64,000 bases of DNA from Sporopachydermia quercuum (Eukaryota > Ascomycota > Sporopachydermiomycetes > Sporopachydermiales > Sporopachydermiaceae), in the NCBI GenBank assembly GCA_001599295.1, contig BCGN01000004.1, positions 744,346 to 808,345 of the forward strand, in the 5' to 3' direction. Under the pieces are notes generated by a model. That model saw nothing but the letters and a program-made list of their open reading frames with translations, was not told where the DNA came from and did no database searches. This document shows, in pieces, positions 20,508 to 32,279 of this stretch; within the stretch, counting starts at the first letter, position 1, and every line of letters begins with the position of its first letter. The position numbers were made by a program, and so were the translations under genes.

Positions 20508-22971
20508 ATGACTCCTAAGGCTTATAAAGAGAACACAATTGTGGTTGTGTTTGGTGCTTCTGGTGATTTAGCAAAGAAGAAGACAGTAAGTGTTTTAGCA
20601 TATTTGAATTGCTATGTATTGTTGTGATATATTATGCTATGCTATAGTTGATATGCCATCAATNTTACTTCACTACTATCTACAATTACTAACTCATCAT
20701 TACAGTATCCTGCTTTGTTTGGATTGGTAAGTTTTTGTTACTTGGTCTTTCTACAATGATATGACACCGTTTTTCGATTAATCGCTGAAAAGGACAACAA
20801 TGATCAGGAAGAGAAATATTCAACAGCTTTGTTATTTTTGTTCTTCAATATTACAATCGTTCAACAAGCTTTCACATTCATCTTGTTAAGTTCATTTATT
20901 TTCGTTTCCCATGGATGCCTTCCGTGGAGTGACGTATTATTACTCATTACATACCCAGGCATCAACTGATATGATACATTTCACCATCTTTCCTCTCGCT
21001 CTCGCTTTTTATCATTCAATTGCGTTCTTATTACATTCACTAAACGTCTTCTGTTGCCTTCACTTTTACCCCCGGTTTTCATTTCTCCGGTTAAACAACC
21101 TGTCGATTAAAGTTTGGCTTCGTTATTTAAGCCGTTTGTGATCGAGAGGAGATGTGAAGTCAGAGGAGTTTGAGAGGGGGTGGTGCGCGAGATTAGATGC
21201 TCTTGGTTGATAGTAAACGTGGGGGTTGATGAGTGAAGATAAGGAGCGAATATGCAGCTGGAAAGCAATGATAATAATTTATATTGGGGAAAGCTGCTGA
21301 AGAATGAATGATTATATAATTGGAAATGGACGCAGAAGGTGAAGGTGAAAGGGTTCTCCTAGTAGTACGAAGGTGAAAATGAATAATAATGAAAGTTNGT
21401 GATGTGTGATCGTTCATCTTTATGAAGACCATTAGTTACTTTCCTTGTAACGAACAATTCACCTTTGTTGTAAAACTGCTGAAATAGCTTTTAATTGAAC
21501 TCTTTGGCTGTGATAACTATGCAAAGTCAGATCGAATACTTTTTTCTTCCACTTACTAACATTGAGACTTTAGTACCGATATGGTTTATTACCTAAGAAT
21601 ACTAAAATCATCGGTTATGCCAGAACCAAAATGACTGATGAAGAATGTAGAGAAAGGGTATCAGCATATTTTAAACTATTCAGTGATGAAGATAAAGAAA
21701 CGGCCAAAAAGTTTTTATCTAGTTGTTACTATGTTTCAGGTCAATACGATGCGGCAGAAGGATATAAGAAGATAAACGAAAAGATTCTTGAATTTGAAAA
21801 GGAAGCCAATGTTACCGAATCTCAAAGAATATACTATTTGGCATTGCCGCCATCTGTTTTCAGTCAAGTTGCTGAAGAGGTCAAAGCTCATATCTATCCT
21901 GAAAAGGGAAGCATGCGATTAATTGTTGAAAAGCCATTTGGTAGAGATTTACAAACCTCAAGAGCTTTGCAAGCTGAATTAAATCCTTTATTCTCAGAAG
22001 AAGAAATTTACAGAATTGACCATTACTTAGGAAAGGAAATGGTGAAGAATTTGTTGCTTCTACGATTTGGAAATCAATTTATGAATGCTGCTTGGAATAA
22101 GAATCATATTGCCAATATTCAAATTTCTTTCAAAGAACCTTTTGGAACTGAAGGTCGTGGTGGATATTTTGATAACATTGGTATTATCCGTGATGTTATT
22201 CAAAATCATTTGTTGCAAGTTATGACCCTTATTACCATGGAAAGACCAGTTTCTTTCGAACCTGAAGATATAAGAGACGAAAAGGTTAAAGTGTTGAAGT
22301 GTATTGACGAAATCAAGCTTGAAGATGTAATCTTAGGTCAATATGACAAATCAGAAGATGGCAAGAAACCTGCTTATACTGATGACGAAACTGTCAATCC
22401 TGATTCCAGACAATGCACTTATGCTGCTGTTGCTATAAAAATTCATAATGAACGATGGGAAGGTGTGCCAATCGTCCTAAGAGCTGGTAAAGCTTTAGAT
22501 CAAGGAAGAGTAGAAGTTAGAATCCAATACAAAGATGTTGCAAGAGGTATTTTCACTGCAATTGCTAGAAACGAATTAGTCATCCGCGTTCAACCAAATG
22601 AAGCAATTTATATGAAAATGAATACTAAATTGCCTGGCTTGTCTTCTAAGTCTGTCATTACGGAATTAGATCTAACATATAAACGAAGATACTCTGATTT
22701 AAAGATTCCTGAAGCTTATGAATCTTTATTACTCGATGCTTTACAGGGTGATCACAGTAACTTTGTTCGTGATGATGAATTAGATACCTCTTGGAAAATC
22801 TTCACTCCTTTGCTACACCAAATCGAAAACGATAGCTCAATCATCCCTGAAAAATATCCATATGGATCTCGTGGACCAAAATCTCTTGAGGGTTTCCTCA
22901 AGAAGAACAATTATGTTCGTGAACAACCTGGTTCTTATCAGTGGCCTGTTACTAGTGGACGTGAACAATAA
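20508..22971 (+). CDS. ZWF1: Glucose-6-phosphate 1-dehydrogenase, three exons
   Basis: 498 aa (S. cerevisiae 505). It oxidises glucose-6-phosphate with NADP to 6-phosphogluconolactone, the first step of the oxidative pentose phosphate pathway, and is cytosolic. Exons: 20508-20585, 20706-20726 and 21574-22971, all joined in phase 0. Exon 1 encodes the NADP fingerprint GASGDLAKKK. Exon 2 is only 21 nt and encodes YPALFGL. Exon 3 resumes YRYGLLPKNTKIIGYAR and carries the active-site motif RIDHYLGKE at residues 180-188, then GYFDNIGIIRDVIQNHLLQ and RAGKALD. Both introns have GTAAGT donors and TACTAAC branch sites (20687-20693; 21554-21560). Intron 1 is 120 nt; intron 2 is 847 nt. The reading without exons 1-2 would lack the cofactor site. 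Confidence 0.96.
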
Positions 22972-23740
22972 ATGTTCCTTCTTCCCCTCTAAATTTGAAT
23001 TCATTATCAACAGGTCTTCTGGCTGATTTGAAATTTGGTGCATTAATATTATGATGTTTTTTGTTATGAATGAATTATGATGTCGATGATGTTTTGAAGG
23101 TGTAATTTTCGTTCCGACCATCTTTCTCTATTTTATATTTATATATTTTCACTTTATTTATAGATTATATATAAACACTAATTTTTATCTTTATTTTCTT
23201 TATTTGTTTATCGTTTATTGTTTAGTTAATTATTTGTTAGATGTATCATTTTGTCCGTGTTATGCGGTCTACAATGTTTGTTATTTGATTCGTTCATTGT
23301 ATAGCGTCTTGATTATTATTCTTCATTCGATTTCATCAGGTGATTTCGTGTATTTTCAAACTCCCCTTATNCTTCCTTGTTTCTATATCCAAATATTTGC
23401 TTTCAGTGCAAAGTTCTTATATATTTGAAGTATTTGTAGATGTTTCACGATGATGTACAGCCTCCTATCAAGAGTGGTATATTGATAGTAGGATTTGACA
23501 GGCTTCCTTTGCAATTNCATAACAAGTACAATGCTAGTATTAGAATTCCTCTTATCATTACTATTTACATAGTAGTATACAATCGTATCTCTCTCTATAC
23601 TCTGCCTAGCAGCTCGTGCATTAATTCATTAATTCCCAATTCNTTGTCTTCCATACGTTCGAACAGTATACAAGTATATAATAATTACTTAAGTAATAGC
23701 ATCATCATTTCCTATTTCATTTCCTATTTTCATTTCCTAT
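22972..23740. other. Convergent intergenic region ZWF1/VPS36
   Basis: 3' flanks of both genes. Very AT-rich. Plus-strand frames at 23204-23428 and 23440-23850 (the latter running antisense into VPS36) have no recognisable content. Confidence 0.6.
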
Positions 23741-26170
23741 TTATGAGCTATTATTTCTTGATACTGGAGTTGGAATTAACGGTTGAGCTGCAAAATCAAA
23801 ATCGTACGCTAATTGAGAATGTGATGCCGTATTACTTCTGGCTTGGTTGACTATGTTCGTACCATTCGAACTATCTGACTCTTGATGTTCATGTTCATAC
23901 TTGCTGTCANCAGCTAATCCGTTTTCATGTACAATTCCCTCTGCAGTTTTAGTTATTTCTATTCGTTTACTTGTATATATATCAGAGTTCTGTTTCACTT
24001 GTTGGTCTTCTTGTGCTGAATATTTCGGCTGTTTCTTAAACATCTGCTTCATTACACTGTCGCCAGTTTCTTCCTCTTCCTTCTTGTTTATCTCTTCTTT
24101 AAGATCTTTCCCATATAACCCATAGGACTTCCAATCACATTCAAAATCAGATATAATATTCNCGTAATATCTAATACCAGATATTTGTTCATCTATAACG
24201 ATTTTACCTACCAATATTGCCAGTTCGATTTCTTCATTAATAACTCCAACACCTTGTCCTAATTCTTTACTCAGTTCAAATAATGACATCCCAGGCTTCT
24301 TCCTTATAACTGACATTATTCTTGCAATAAATGCATCATCATCATTACCGAACCTAGCAGGTACAACAACCATAACATCACTTCTTGGAAACTTCTTCAG
24401 CTTGAAAGGAAGCTTTAATTCTTCAAACAGTTGAACTGCTTGTAATAAATCTTCTGGAGATAATAAATCATATATTTGACTTCTATTGTAAATTGCAAAT
24501 AAATCAACTAATGTAATGATTCCACCTTCATGTTTTTCTAGGAATTCATTCCTTGATAAGAACTCTGATAATTGACGAGCCAATTCTTTATAATACGCTT
24601 TTATATCTTTGAACATACTTTTTGACGTCATTACATTTTTCCTTCCTAGCATCGATTGAGACATTCTTAGCAATTCGCGTTGCTTTTCAATGTAAGGATC
24701 AGAAGATTCTTGCTTCTGAAGGATTTCTTCGAATGATGAAGATAAAGCAATTAGTTTTTTAGCTTGGGTCATAAGAGACTTCAGATCTTCTAATGCAGCA
24801 CCAATGATTTGTTCATTGGTATTTACTGTTTGACGATTATACTGTTCAAGGCCATGAATGCCCATACTGATATTTTGATTTGGTTTCGCTGACGTTAATG
24901 AATTTGATGGATAATTGATAGAAGAGTTCGCTGATGGTGTCCGATTTTGCATATCATAGCTGCTGATAGTAGTATTTGTAGTTGAAATGCTGTTGGATGA
25001 ATGATATGACTTACTTGTAGTAGTAGTATCATTAGTAGTGGCATTAGTTGGTCCGTTTGCATTACTAGGTCCCGACCATGATTTAGAGGCAAGAGCATTT
25101 GATAGTTTCTCATAAAATTTCACTTCACCGCCGTTTCCTGNCCTGAACGAAAGTTTCACTTGTCTTGAATTGCTATCTGACTGCAGTAAGTTATTCGTTA
25201 TTGTGTTTAAGGAAGAGACATTTGAACTAGAGCTAATACCCCTAGAAGTAGATGATCTAAGGGAAGGTAAAGGAGCTCCACATAATTCACAGTAATTCAT
25301 TGCCGGGTGATTAATAAACGTACATCTAGGACATGCAAATCCTTTAAGACTTTTGTCATGTTTGCTATTATTTGAATCAACTGTAAGCGATGTAGATGGT
25401 TTATTGTTTATATTGGCACTGGTAGTGGTATTAGTACTTTTGCTCTTAACACTACTTGAATTATTTGAATTATTCAAGCCATTGAGAGTTCTTTTGCTTG
25501 AAACAGATAATAAATTTGTTCGTTTTGTAATGTCTTCAACGGCATTCTCGATNGTTCCATTGTCTGCTGGAACTCCACAGGTCCGACAAACTGGTAATGC
25601 AGATACTCCATGAATATAGTCAGGAGTCAATTTATTTGAAAAAGAGCATATAGGACATATCCATGTAATAGAAAGAAAAGAGTTTGAACTCAATGAGGCA
25701 TTGCTCTGACTCGAAGAGTTTATTCTATTAGCTGAACCTGGTGATAATGCTGATAGATCGTTACCCTGTGGTGTGGTACTACTGAATAAACTATTATCAT
25801 TCCTGGCACTATTTTCTTGATTTGAACTCACTGTGTTGCCATTGCTTTCTTCTTTTGGCCTTTCTTTGAATGTAATAATGATTTTCGGTGAAGAGCGATA
25901 AAATATCACCGAACTGTTCAACTCAGCTTTAGCTATGTCCTCTAAATTGATATAAACAGAATGAATCATTGGTTTATCGTTATCAACATAACAAATTCGT
26001 TTATTAGTGAGATAAACTCTACCATTTTGACAATTTGCTATTTTATCCTTTCCTTGATAAAGTCCAATTTTGTCCTGAAAAGCTAGTTCCTTCTCGTGTG
26101 CTAATAGCAATGGCCTAGATGACGATGTCAATGGCAATACCTGCCATTGGCCAATTGAACGATCCGACAT
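23741..26170 (-). CDS. VPS36: ESCRT-II subunit Vps36 (GLUE domain with two NZF fingers)
   Basis: 809 aa from the ATG at 26170 (S. cerevisiae 566). Vps36 is the ubiquitin- and lipid-binding subunit of ESCRT-II, sorting ubiquitinated membrane proteins into multivesicular endosomes. The N-terminal GLUE half starts MSDRSIGQWQVLPLT and continues IGLYQGKDKIANCQNGRVYL. It is split, as in budding yeast, by two NZF zinc fingers (WICPICSFSN with CRTCG; FACPRCTFINHPAMNYCELC). The second GLUE half (RQVKLSFR, VKFYEKLSNAL) follows, then the EAP30 winged-helix domains (IITLVDLFAIYNR, DLLQAVQLFEELKLP). Long Ser/Asn/Thr linkers explain the extra length. The frame is open a further 12 codons upstream and meets an acceptor-like TTACAG, so a short upstream exon is possible. 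Confidence 0.92.
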   Translation of the reverse strand: MSDRSIGQWQVLPLTSSSRPLLLAHEKELAFQDKIGLYQGKDKIANCQNGRVYLTNKRICYVDNDKPMIHSVYINLEDIAKAELNSSVIFYRSSPKIIITFKERPKEESNGNTVSSNQENSARNDNSLFSSTTPQGNDLSALSPGSANRINSSSQSNASLSSNSFLSITWICPICSFSNKLTPDYIHGVSALPVCRTCGVPADNGXIENAVEDITKRTNLLSVSSKRTLNGLNNSNNSSSVKSKSTNTTTSANINNKPSTSLTVDSNNSKHDKSLKGFACPRCTFINHPAMNYCELCGAPLPSLRSSTSRGISSSSNVSSLNTITNNLLQSDSNSRQVKLSFRXGNGGEVKFYEKLSNALASKSWSGPSNANGPTNATTNDTTTTSKSYHSSNSISTTNTTISSYDMQNRTPSANSSINYPSNSLTSAKPNQNISMGIHGLEQYNRQTVNTNEQIIGAALEDLKSLMTQAKKLIALSSSFEEILQKQESSDPYIEKQRELLRMSQSMLGRKNVMTSKSMFKDIKAYYKELARQLSEFLSRNEFLEKHEGGIITLVDLFAIYNRSQIYDLLSPEDLLQAVQLFEELKLPFKLKKFPRSDVMVVVPARFGNDDDAFIARIMSVIRKKPGMSLFELSKELGQGVGVINEEIELAILVGKIVIDEQISGIRYYXNIISDFECDWKSYGLYGKDLKEEINKKEEEETGDSVMKQMFKKQPKYSAQEDQQVKQNSDIYTSKRIEITKTAEGIVHENGLAXDSKYEHEHQESDSSNGTNIVNQARSNTASHSQLAYDFDFAAQPLIPTPVSRNNSS

Positions 26171-27822
26171 TCCAAACAAGAAATTTGATAGCTCAAAATG
26201 TGGCACCTGTAAGTATAAATATCATAATGCTATTTTCAAATCCTTGGATCAGCTGATATAGTTTCTATGCTTATGGATTTTGGGGGAATTTATATATAAC
26301 AGAGATGAGAGTAATGATCAGATACTTCCGTTGCCTGTGTTGAGCTTATCCTAGCCGGTCTTACTCTGAACACCAGGTAATGGTTTACAGTATGCTGATT
26401 CAAAGGATAGTTAGTAATTTTGAGTCATGAATAGTAACAAAATCATTTTTGTTTCTCCTTTAGCAATTAGAATTGTTGATTTCTAGTAAAACACAGAGCT
26501 GTACAAGATGTACTAACTACTTGATAATCAGTAAGTTAGCAATGCTGGTTTTACTATTGCGATTTACTGTGGAAGGGAGCCAGTCAAAGATTTAAAGCTG
26601 AGAATATATGCACTAATACGCATGTCATGCAGAATTGGAGGTTTGCTGGATTCATGGCTTAACCTTAGTAGATAATTTATGTATTAACGATTTATGGCAA
26701 TTCCTATAATTTATCTAACCAATAAACAAGGCAAAAGGAAAGTCAAATTAGAAATTCTCAGTCATTTATAAGAATTATGTTCGGAAGACTGAGAAATCTC
26801 CATTGTGAGTCTAGTATGACTCTGAGAATACAGTCGCTATTAAACTTATCTAAATCTATGCACAATTATGCAGTATTACATTTCCGCAAACCTTGATCAG
26901 AAGTCAGCTCTCATCCTTCATTCAATACTCGCCTAGTAGTAACATTACTGGAGCCGAACGTACTACAATTGAGCCTATATTGTCTCAGAAGATATTACAA
27001 GACTTTAAGTTAAGAAGCTATTTGGCTTCGATTTAAACAACTCAGACCTTGACTCCTGGAGCATTAAACACTTATAAGCACTAGGCATGAATAGCTGGAT
27101 GAATACCATCAATTAAACTTTGAACAATCAGCCCAAATAATTGCCTATTCAGTATTTTGACTCAGTATCTCGTAAGGTTTAATTCTGCTATTAGAAACCG
27201 TTGATCTAAGCAAGTATAATCAATACTATTCAGCCAAGATTTGAACTTCTTCGGAAAAATCCTTTTAACTAGAAATATAATAATGATACCAGCCACTGCA
27301 GCCTATTNATACACTATTTAATCATACTGGTTATTCTTATTTCTCTCTTTACCCATACCAAGCTTTAAGCTCAGTCCACCTAAAGTCTATTTGAAACTCA
27401 AAAAAGGTTTATAACTTTATCTAAAACTATTTCTTTTTTTCTCTTTCTGTGCAAACCGTTCTATTTCTTCTTCAATATTTTTATGAACAGTTTAGTTTGT
27501 TGTATGTCAAAGAAGATAATAAGATAACCAAATCAGATAAACAAATATGATTCTTCTCTTCACGAGACTCATGGAATTCAGCGGGAAGGTTACGGCTTAT
27601 GAACAAAGTGAGCAAACTTCCGAAAGTATCATTCAATCAGGATTCAATCAGTCAGCTATCAGTTGGTCAGTTACTATCTCATAGTGCTGGTCAATTAGTT
27701 CGTTGATCGTACTAATTATAATGAGGAAATAATATTTGTTGGAAGTATATTTCTTAAGAAATTTCAAGTCTGATCTTCTTCCTTTGATGTTAATTCATAA
27801 ACCCAAATTATCAACTAACCAA
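26171..27822. other. Divergent promoter region VPS36 / Zn2Cys6 factor
   Basis: 1.65 kb between head-to-head genes. I see only AT-rich DNA with no long ORF, RNA gene or strong repeat. Long upstream regions are common for regulatory genes. Confidence 0.6.
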
Positions 27823-30800
27823 ATGACTAATGAGATGGTAAGTTGGGACCTACTGACGTTTGCTTTGGAAAGGAGCAGATAGCTTGTTTGACTTGACACT
27901 TCTTGAACTCAATCACCTATGCACTTACTAACAATAGCTCAATTACATAGAAAACTGACAAACCTGTCAATAAAAGGAGTAGAACTGGTTGTCATAACTG
28001 TAAAAGGCTGAAAATTAAATGCGATGAGAATAAACCTCAGTGCGGGAACTGTGAGAAATTCAATGTAGCTCACTGTGATTATTCCATAAAACTTCAATGG
28101 GGTGGTAGACCATTGAAAAGACAGAAAACTGGCAGCACAGTATTGAATTTAGGCCCCAGTAATAGTGCAAGCAATGGGAATAAAACCATTGAGAATAATG
28201 ATTCTAANATAAAAGCAGATTACAATGCTTTTGAGGCAAAGATCAATAGCAATCAAGTATCTTCAGAGAGTAGTGATAGAAGTAGTGATCAGTCGTTAGA
28301 GGATAAAAAAGAACAGCAAAAAGTAGGCTCACATACTAATGGGTCTAATACCAACAAAAACCTCAAGAATGCGAAAACGATATTTATAAACGAAGTCTTT
28401 GTTGAAGGTGATTCTTTCAAACACTCTGGTATAGAAAAACCAGGAACAGCCGTTACCATTGAAACAGGCTATGAAAGCACAGCTTCAGGCTCCAACTCAA
28501 AATCAAAGGAGCCAATACCCAATGCTCTAAAACCTGAAAATATACCTACCTCTATGCCAACCAGTTATCAAACTAGCCATCATCAGCCTAATGCTTCATT
28601 AACAATGGATACTAGAAGTATATCTATCGATATACCTACAGCACATTCTATTTCTCAAGCTGTATTCAGCCCAGAATCAGCACCGGTTTTTTTTCAAAGG
28701 AGCTTATCGTTGTCGCCAACTTCGTTTTCTTTTAAGCAACCGTTTCCATCTTTTACCCCTTTTCTACATCTTCCAAGCGTCCCAAGTGCCCTATCGTCAG
28801 CCCCTTTAATCAATAACCAAACACCACACATTCGTACGCATATACCTATAGAATCACCGAATACTCAGGTTGGAATTTCNNCATTGATAGCATCACCAAA
28901 TTTCCCATTGGATTCAACATATACATCTTCGACTCCTTCACCTTCGCTGAGAAATATTCTGAACGACCCGTTAGATGATATACAGGATCATGGTTTATCA
29001 TTAGATAGTAAATCTCTCGATCTTCCATCGTTGCATAGAAATGAAACTACTAACTCGTTACTATTCCTTGGATCTCCGCTCAAAGATATAAATCGTATGA
29101 ACGATTTGAATGCATTGAATGTGAATGGATTGGATGAGTTTAATGAAGTTGATGAACTCGACGAACTTGATTATTCCAAGGACTTAGAACTATTAGATTT
29201 AACCTTCTCATCCGGGCAACATTCCATCAAAGATAATCTTATTCAAACCCCTATAAGGAACATAGCTGACTTTATAGAAGATGTTGAACCTGAAGAAATA
29301 GAACCTGAAGCTGAGACTAATAAAACACTAATGATACCAGAATTCTCTACAAAGGACTCTGAGGATTATTCATCAATTGTCAGNGACTTTACTCGCTTAG
29401 GAAATGTCCCAAGGTCATTATCTCAGTTACCTGATATACTTTTAGATGTTCCATTTTATGGAGAATTATTTCATTTCTTCATCCTCAGCACTGCAAATCT
29501 TCTTGTACCGGTTCCACAACTCTATCCGAACAATCCCTTCAAGATATTATTACCACGAATGGCAATTGCAACTAAACCCCTAATGTCCTTGCTTTTAGCA
29601 TTCTCTGCTATTCATTTATCAAGAGTACAACATAGAGAAGATCCTAAAGAGCTTTTAAACTTATTACTTGGCAGGGCAATAAAAGGTTTGTTAGAATTAT
29701 TAAATGATGAGAAAAACTCCGAAAGCGATTCAACATTAGCTACAATTATAATGTTAAGTTCATATGACATTTTCAGTGCATCTTCAAAGTTCTGGAAAAC
29801 TCATTTGAAAGGTGCTCAGCAAATCATGGAGAGAAGAGGTTTTGCTAAGGATAATCTAATAAAATATTTTGAATCTCGTAATGCTGCAACAGAACGACAT
29901 TCTGATAAATTGGCATTAACTAGGTTTGGGTCATCCAATGGATCGGTNCTCTCAACACCATCGACCTCAACTGGTGGTGAAGAGGAGTTTCTGGTATTGG
30001 ATAATCTGGAAAGCTATGAGGACCTATTGGCACCTAATGCTCATCCTGATGAAAACGATGTGACATTCTTTTTATTAAGATGGTATACTTATTTAGATGT
30101 AGTTGGATCATTTACTGCATTGAAACCTTTAGGCAGGAAGACGAATTCAAAAGAAAGCTTTATAGGCAGAGCAAGCAATGTCATAGAAGATCTTGAACGA
30201 ACAGCACTTGCATCCCGTGAAGGTATCGATATGTTTCTTGGCTTCGATATTCATATGTTACCTATATTTTTTCAGATCAATGAAATTGTGAGAGAAAGAG
30301 AGAAAGAAATCGAATATGATAAGAACATCGAAGATATTTACAACTCACCTCATTTATTAACACCTATATCAGTAGAATTGGTTCAGAGAGCGTTGGAGCT
30401 GGAGAGAATTCTTATAGATTGTCAAGAAGCTGGTCAACATGATCTAAATAAGTATCACGATACTAATGTGTTCCCATATTCTTCCCAATCTTCTGAATCT
30501 GAAACAAATAAGAATATTGAGCTATACCATAATCTCAGTGCATCTAATAAATGTTTCTGCTGGGGAGGTTTGATTTTGATTTACAGAAGAGTACTCTCGT
30601 TACCATCAGCGTCTAAAAAGGTGCAAAATGCTGTCTCAACAATTTNTCGGGCAATTCATGATCATATACCTGATGATGGCGCAACAGCACTATGTATTCT
30701 GCCCCCTGTGTTTATAGCAGGTTGTGAATGCATTACTGACGAACATAGAAGATTTTTTGATGAGAGACTAAAGAAAATGGAAACTTATGGTATTCTCAAT

Positions 30801-30899
30801 GTTGATAAAGCTCGTAAGGTTATGTTAGAATGTTGGAGAACAGGATATTCATGGCAGACTGTAATGATGAAAAACAATTATGATTTCACGCTGGCTTAG
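27823..30899 (+). CDS. Zn(II)2Cys6 fungal transcription factor, one intron
   Basis: 987 aa in two exons: 27823-27837 (MTNEM) and 27951-30899. The 113-nt intron has a GTAAGT donor at 27838 and TACTAAC at 27926-27932. It removes an in-frame TAG at the acceptor. Exon 2 begins with the binuclear zinc cluster: Cys19, 22, 29, 36, 39 and 47 (CHNCKRLKIKC ... QCGNC ... HC), followed by the basic linker DYSIKLQWGGRPLKR. A long Ser/Asn-rich and acidic middle part may hold activation regions. The C-terminal half resembles the Fungal_trans_2 regulatory domain (LLLAFSAIHLSR; HLKGAQQIMERRGF; ending KARKVMLECWRTGYSWQ). The target pathway cannot be named; UGA3/ARG81-like regulators share this layout. Confidence 0.9.
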
Positions 30900-31194
30900 A
30901 CATGAGATCAATGCATGTTAGATATATCTGGTAGACATTTACAATATGTCTGTTAGTAATACATAGTAGATAGTAGACAGTACGATTAGTGGAGAAACAT
31001 AGCGTATGATCCGGTACTTTCACTGTTGATAGGCTGAACAGGCAAAGGCAGGTATAAGGATTTCAATGGATTCAACTTTTGTACAATAATCCGGAATACA
31101 AAATGAAATACTGTAGAATAAAACGAAAGAAACAACGAAGAATATACTTNTATTNNNAATAAAAGTAGTAAAAAATAATAAAAAGTAAAAAAGA
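30900..31194. other. Intergenic, 3' of Zn2Cys6 factor
   Basis: AT-rich 3' flank of the transcription-factor gene with a small run of unresolved bases (31150-31157 region). Nothing else seen. Confidence 0.6.
31187..31192 (-). terminator. Pol III terminator of tRNA-Val
   Basis: Six consecutive T on the minus strand, 2 nt beyond the discriminator base of the tRNA. Confidence 0.85.
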
Positions 31195-31268
31195 TGATTC
31201 GACCCAGGATCGAACTGGGGACGTTCTGCGTGTTAAGCAGATGCCATGACCAACTAGACCATCGAACC
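31195..31268 (-). tRNA. tRNA-Val (anticodon AAC)
   Basis: A complete 74-nt cloverleaf without intron. The acceptor stem GGTTCGA pairs with TCGAATC (one G-U pair). The anticodon stem TCTGC/GCAGA carries the loop TTAACAC, giving anticodon AAC, which reads GTT and (as inosine) GTC/GTA. The T-arm is CCCAG-TTCGATC-CTGGG, also serving as the B box. The sequence is nearly the same as yeast tRNA-Val(AAC). The gene stands alone between a transcription factor and HPT1. Confidence 0.97.
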
Positions 31269-32279
31269 AACATGTGAAGTTAGAATGTAGCAATAACTTA
31301 TTATTAGCAATATCAACTTATGCGAGGCCAATAGCCATTTCTTTAAATTATTTTTATCATAATGGTACCTCATCATAATATCATGGTGGTTCTTACAATA
31401 TACTCCATTAGTTGTAAATCTTGACAAAAACAGATAATTTTTCTTACAAGATGAATAGCATTTGGTTTGTTTAAAGTCCAGGCAATTTAAGCTGGTTGAT
31501 ACGATACATTCGGCACTTTTGAAACCTTGTAGATATTCCTTCAAATACATTCATATCTCATGTACCATCTGTCTTGTCTTTCGTAAATTTTAATTAAACT
31601 TTCGCGTACTTGCTTCCCAACCGTTCAATAAAGCTTCTTTTCATATCTCACAAGCTTCGCTTGAAGAGGTTTATCCTTCTTCACCTGTCATTGCTTCGGT
31701 CATCACCGGCCTTGCAAGTATATATATGTATACATATGCTCAACCTTAACGAGCCTGTTCATCTGTCTAGTCAATTACTAGTCGTAATGCTTCTCATTTT
31801 GTTAATTAGAATTTATGAAATAAAGCAAAACACCAGTATTATAAGCAATTGCTCTTTGATACTATATATTTCAAAGCTTGAAAACCATAGCCAATACATT
31901 TTCTCATTATTATCCAAATGCTCTCAGTGATTCCCCCTTCGAATGCATTCTCATGCAATATTCATGCAATTAAGCCAAAACTGGCAGTTAATTTCAAACT
32001 TTAACACACATACAAAGTAAAAAATTTTCTTTTGTATTGAGTGATAACGATGGATCTTTGCTGTGATCATTTAATCATTTTTCTCTTCAACTCTTAATGT
32101 TCTCATCTTTGAGTATATTTGTAGCTTCGATCATCAAATTGATCTTGGAGTTATCAAACTGCTCATTCTTGCAAACGCTGTTAACCGCAGGATTATATCC
32201 AAAAGCATTCTAATCAAACACTCTGCATAATAAAATCCCTTTCAGATCATATCATCACAACCTAATTCAAATAGCAAAA
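31269..32279. other. Intergenic tRNA-Val / HPT1 promoter
   Basis: About 1 kb. Upstream flank of the tRNA and promoter of HPT1. The longest frames here (31254-31550 minus; 31610-31930 plus, which lacks an ATG) have no recognisable content. Confidence 0.6.

Noticed and set aside
20911-21432. ORFs of 76 and 79 codons inside ZWF1 intron 2, and a C/D-snoRNA-like TTGATGA ... CTGA pair near 21226-21297
   Set aside because: No protein family is recognised, no terminal stem or C'/D' boxes are present, and the interval is bounded by strong splice signals. They look like chance.
23440-23850. 136-codon plus-strand frame
   Set aside because: It runs antisense into VPS36 and has no domain or balanced composition.
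31610-31930. 106-codon plus-strand frame before HPT1
   Set aside because: It opens with TTG, has no ATG near its start, and has AT-driven Leu/Ile/Ser composition.
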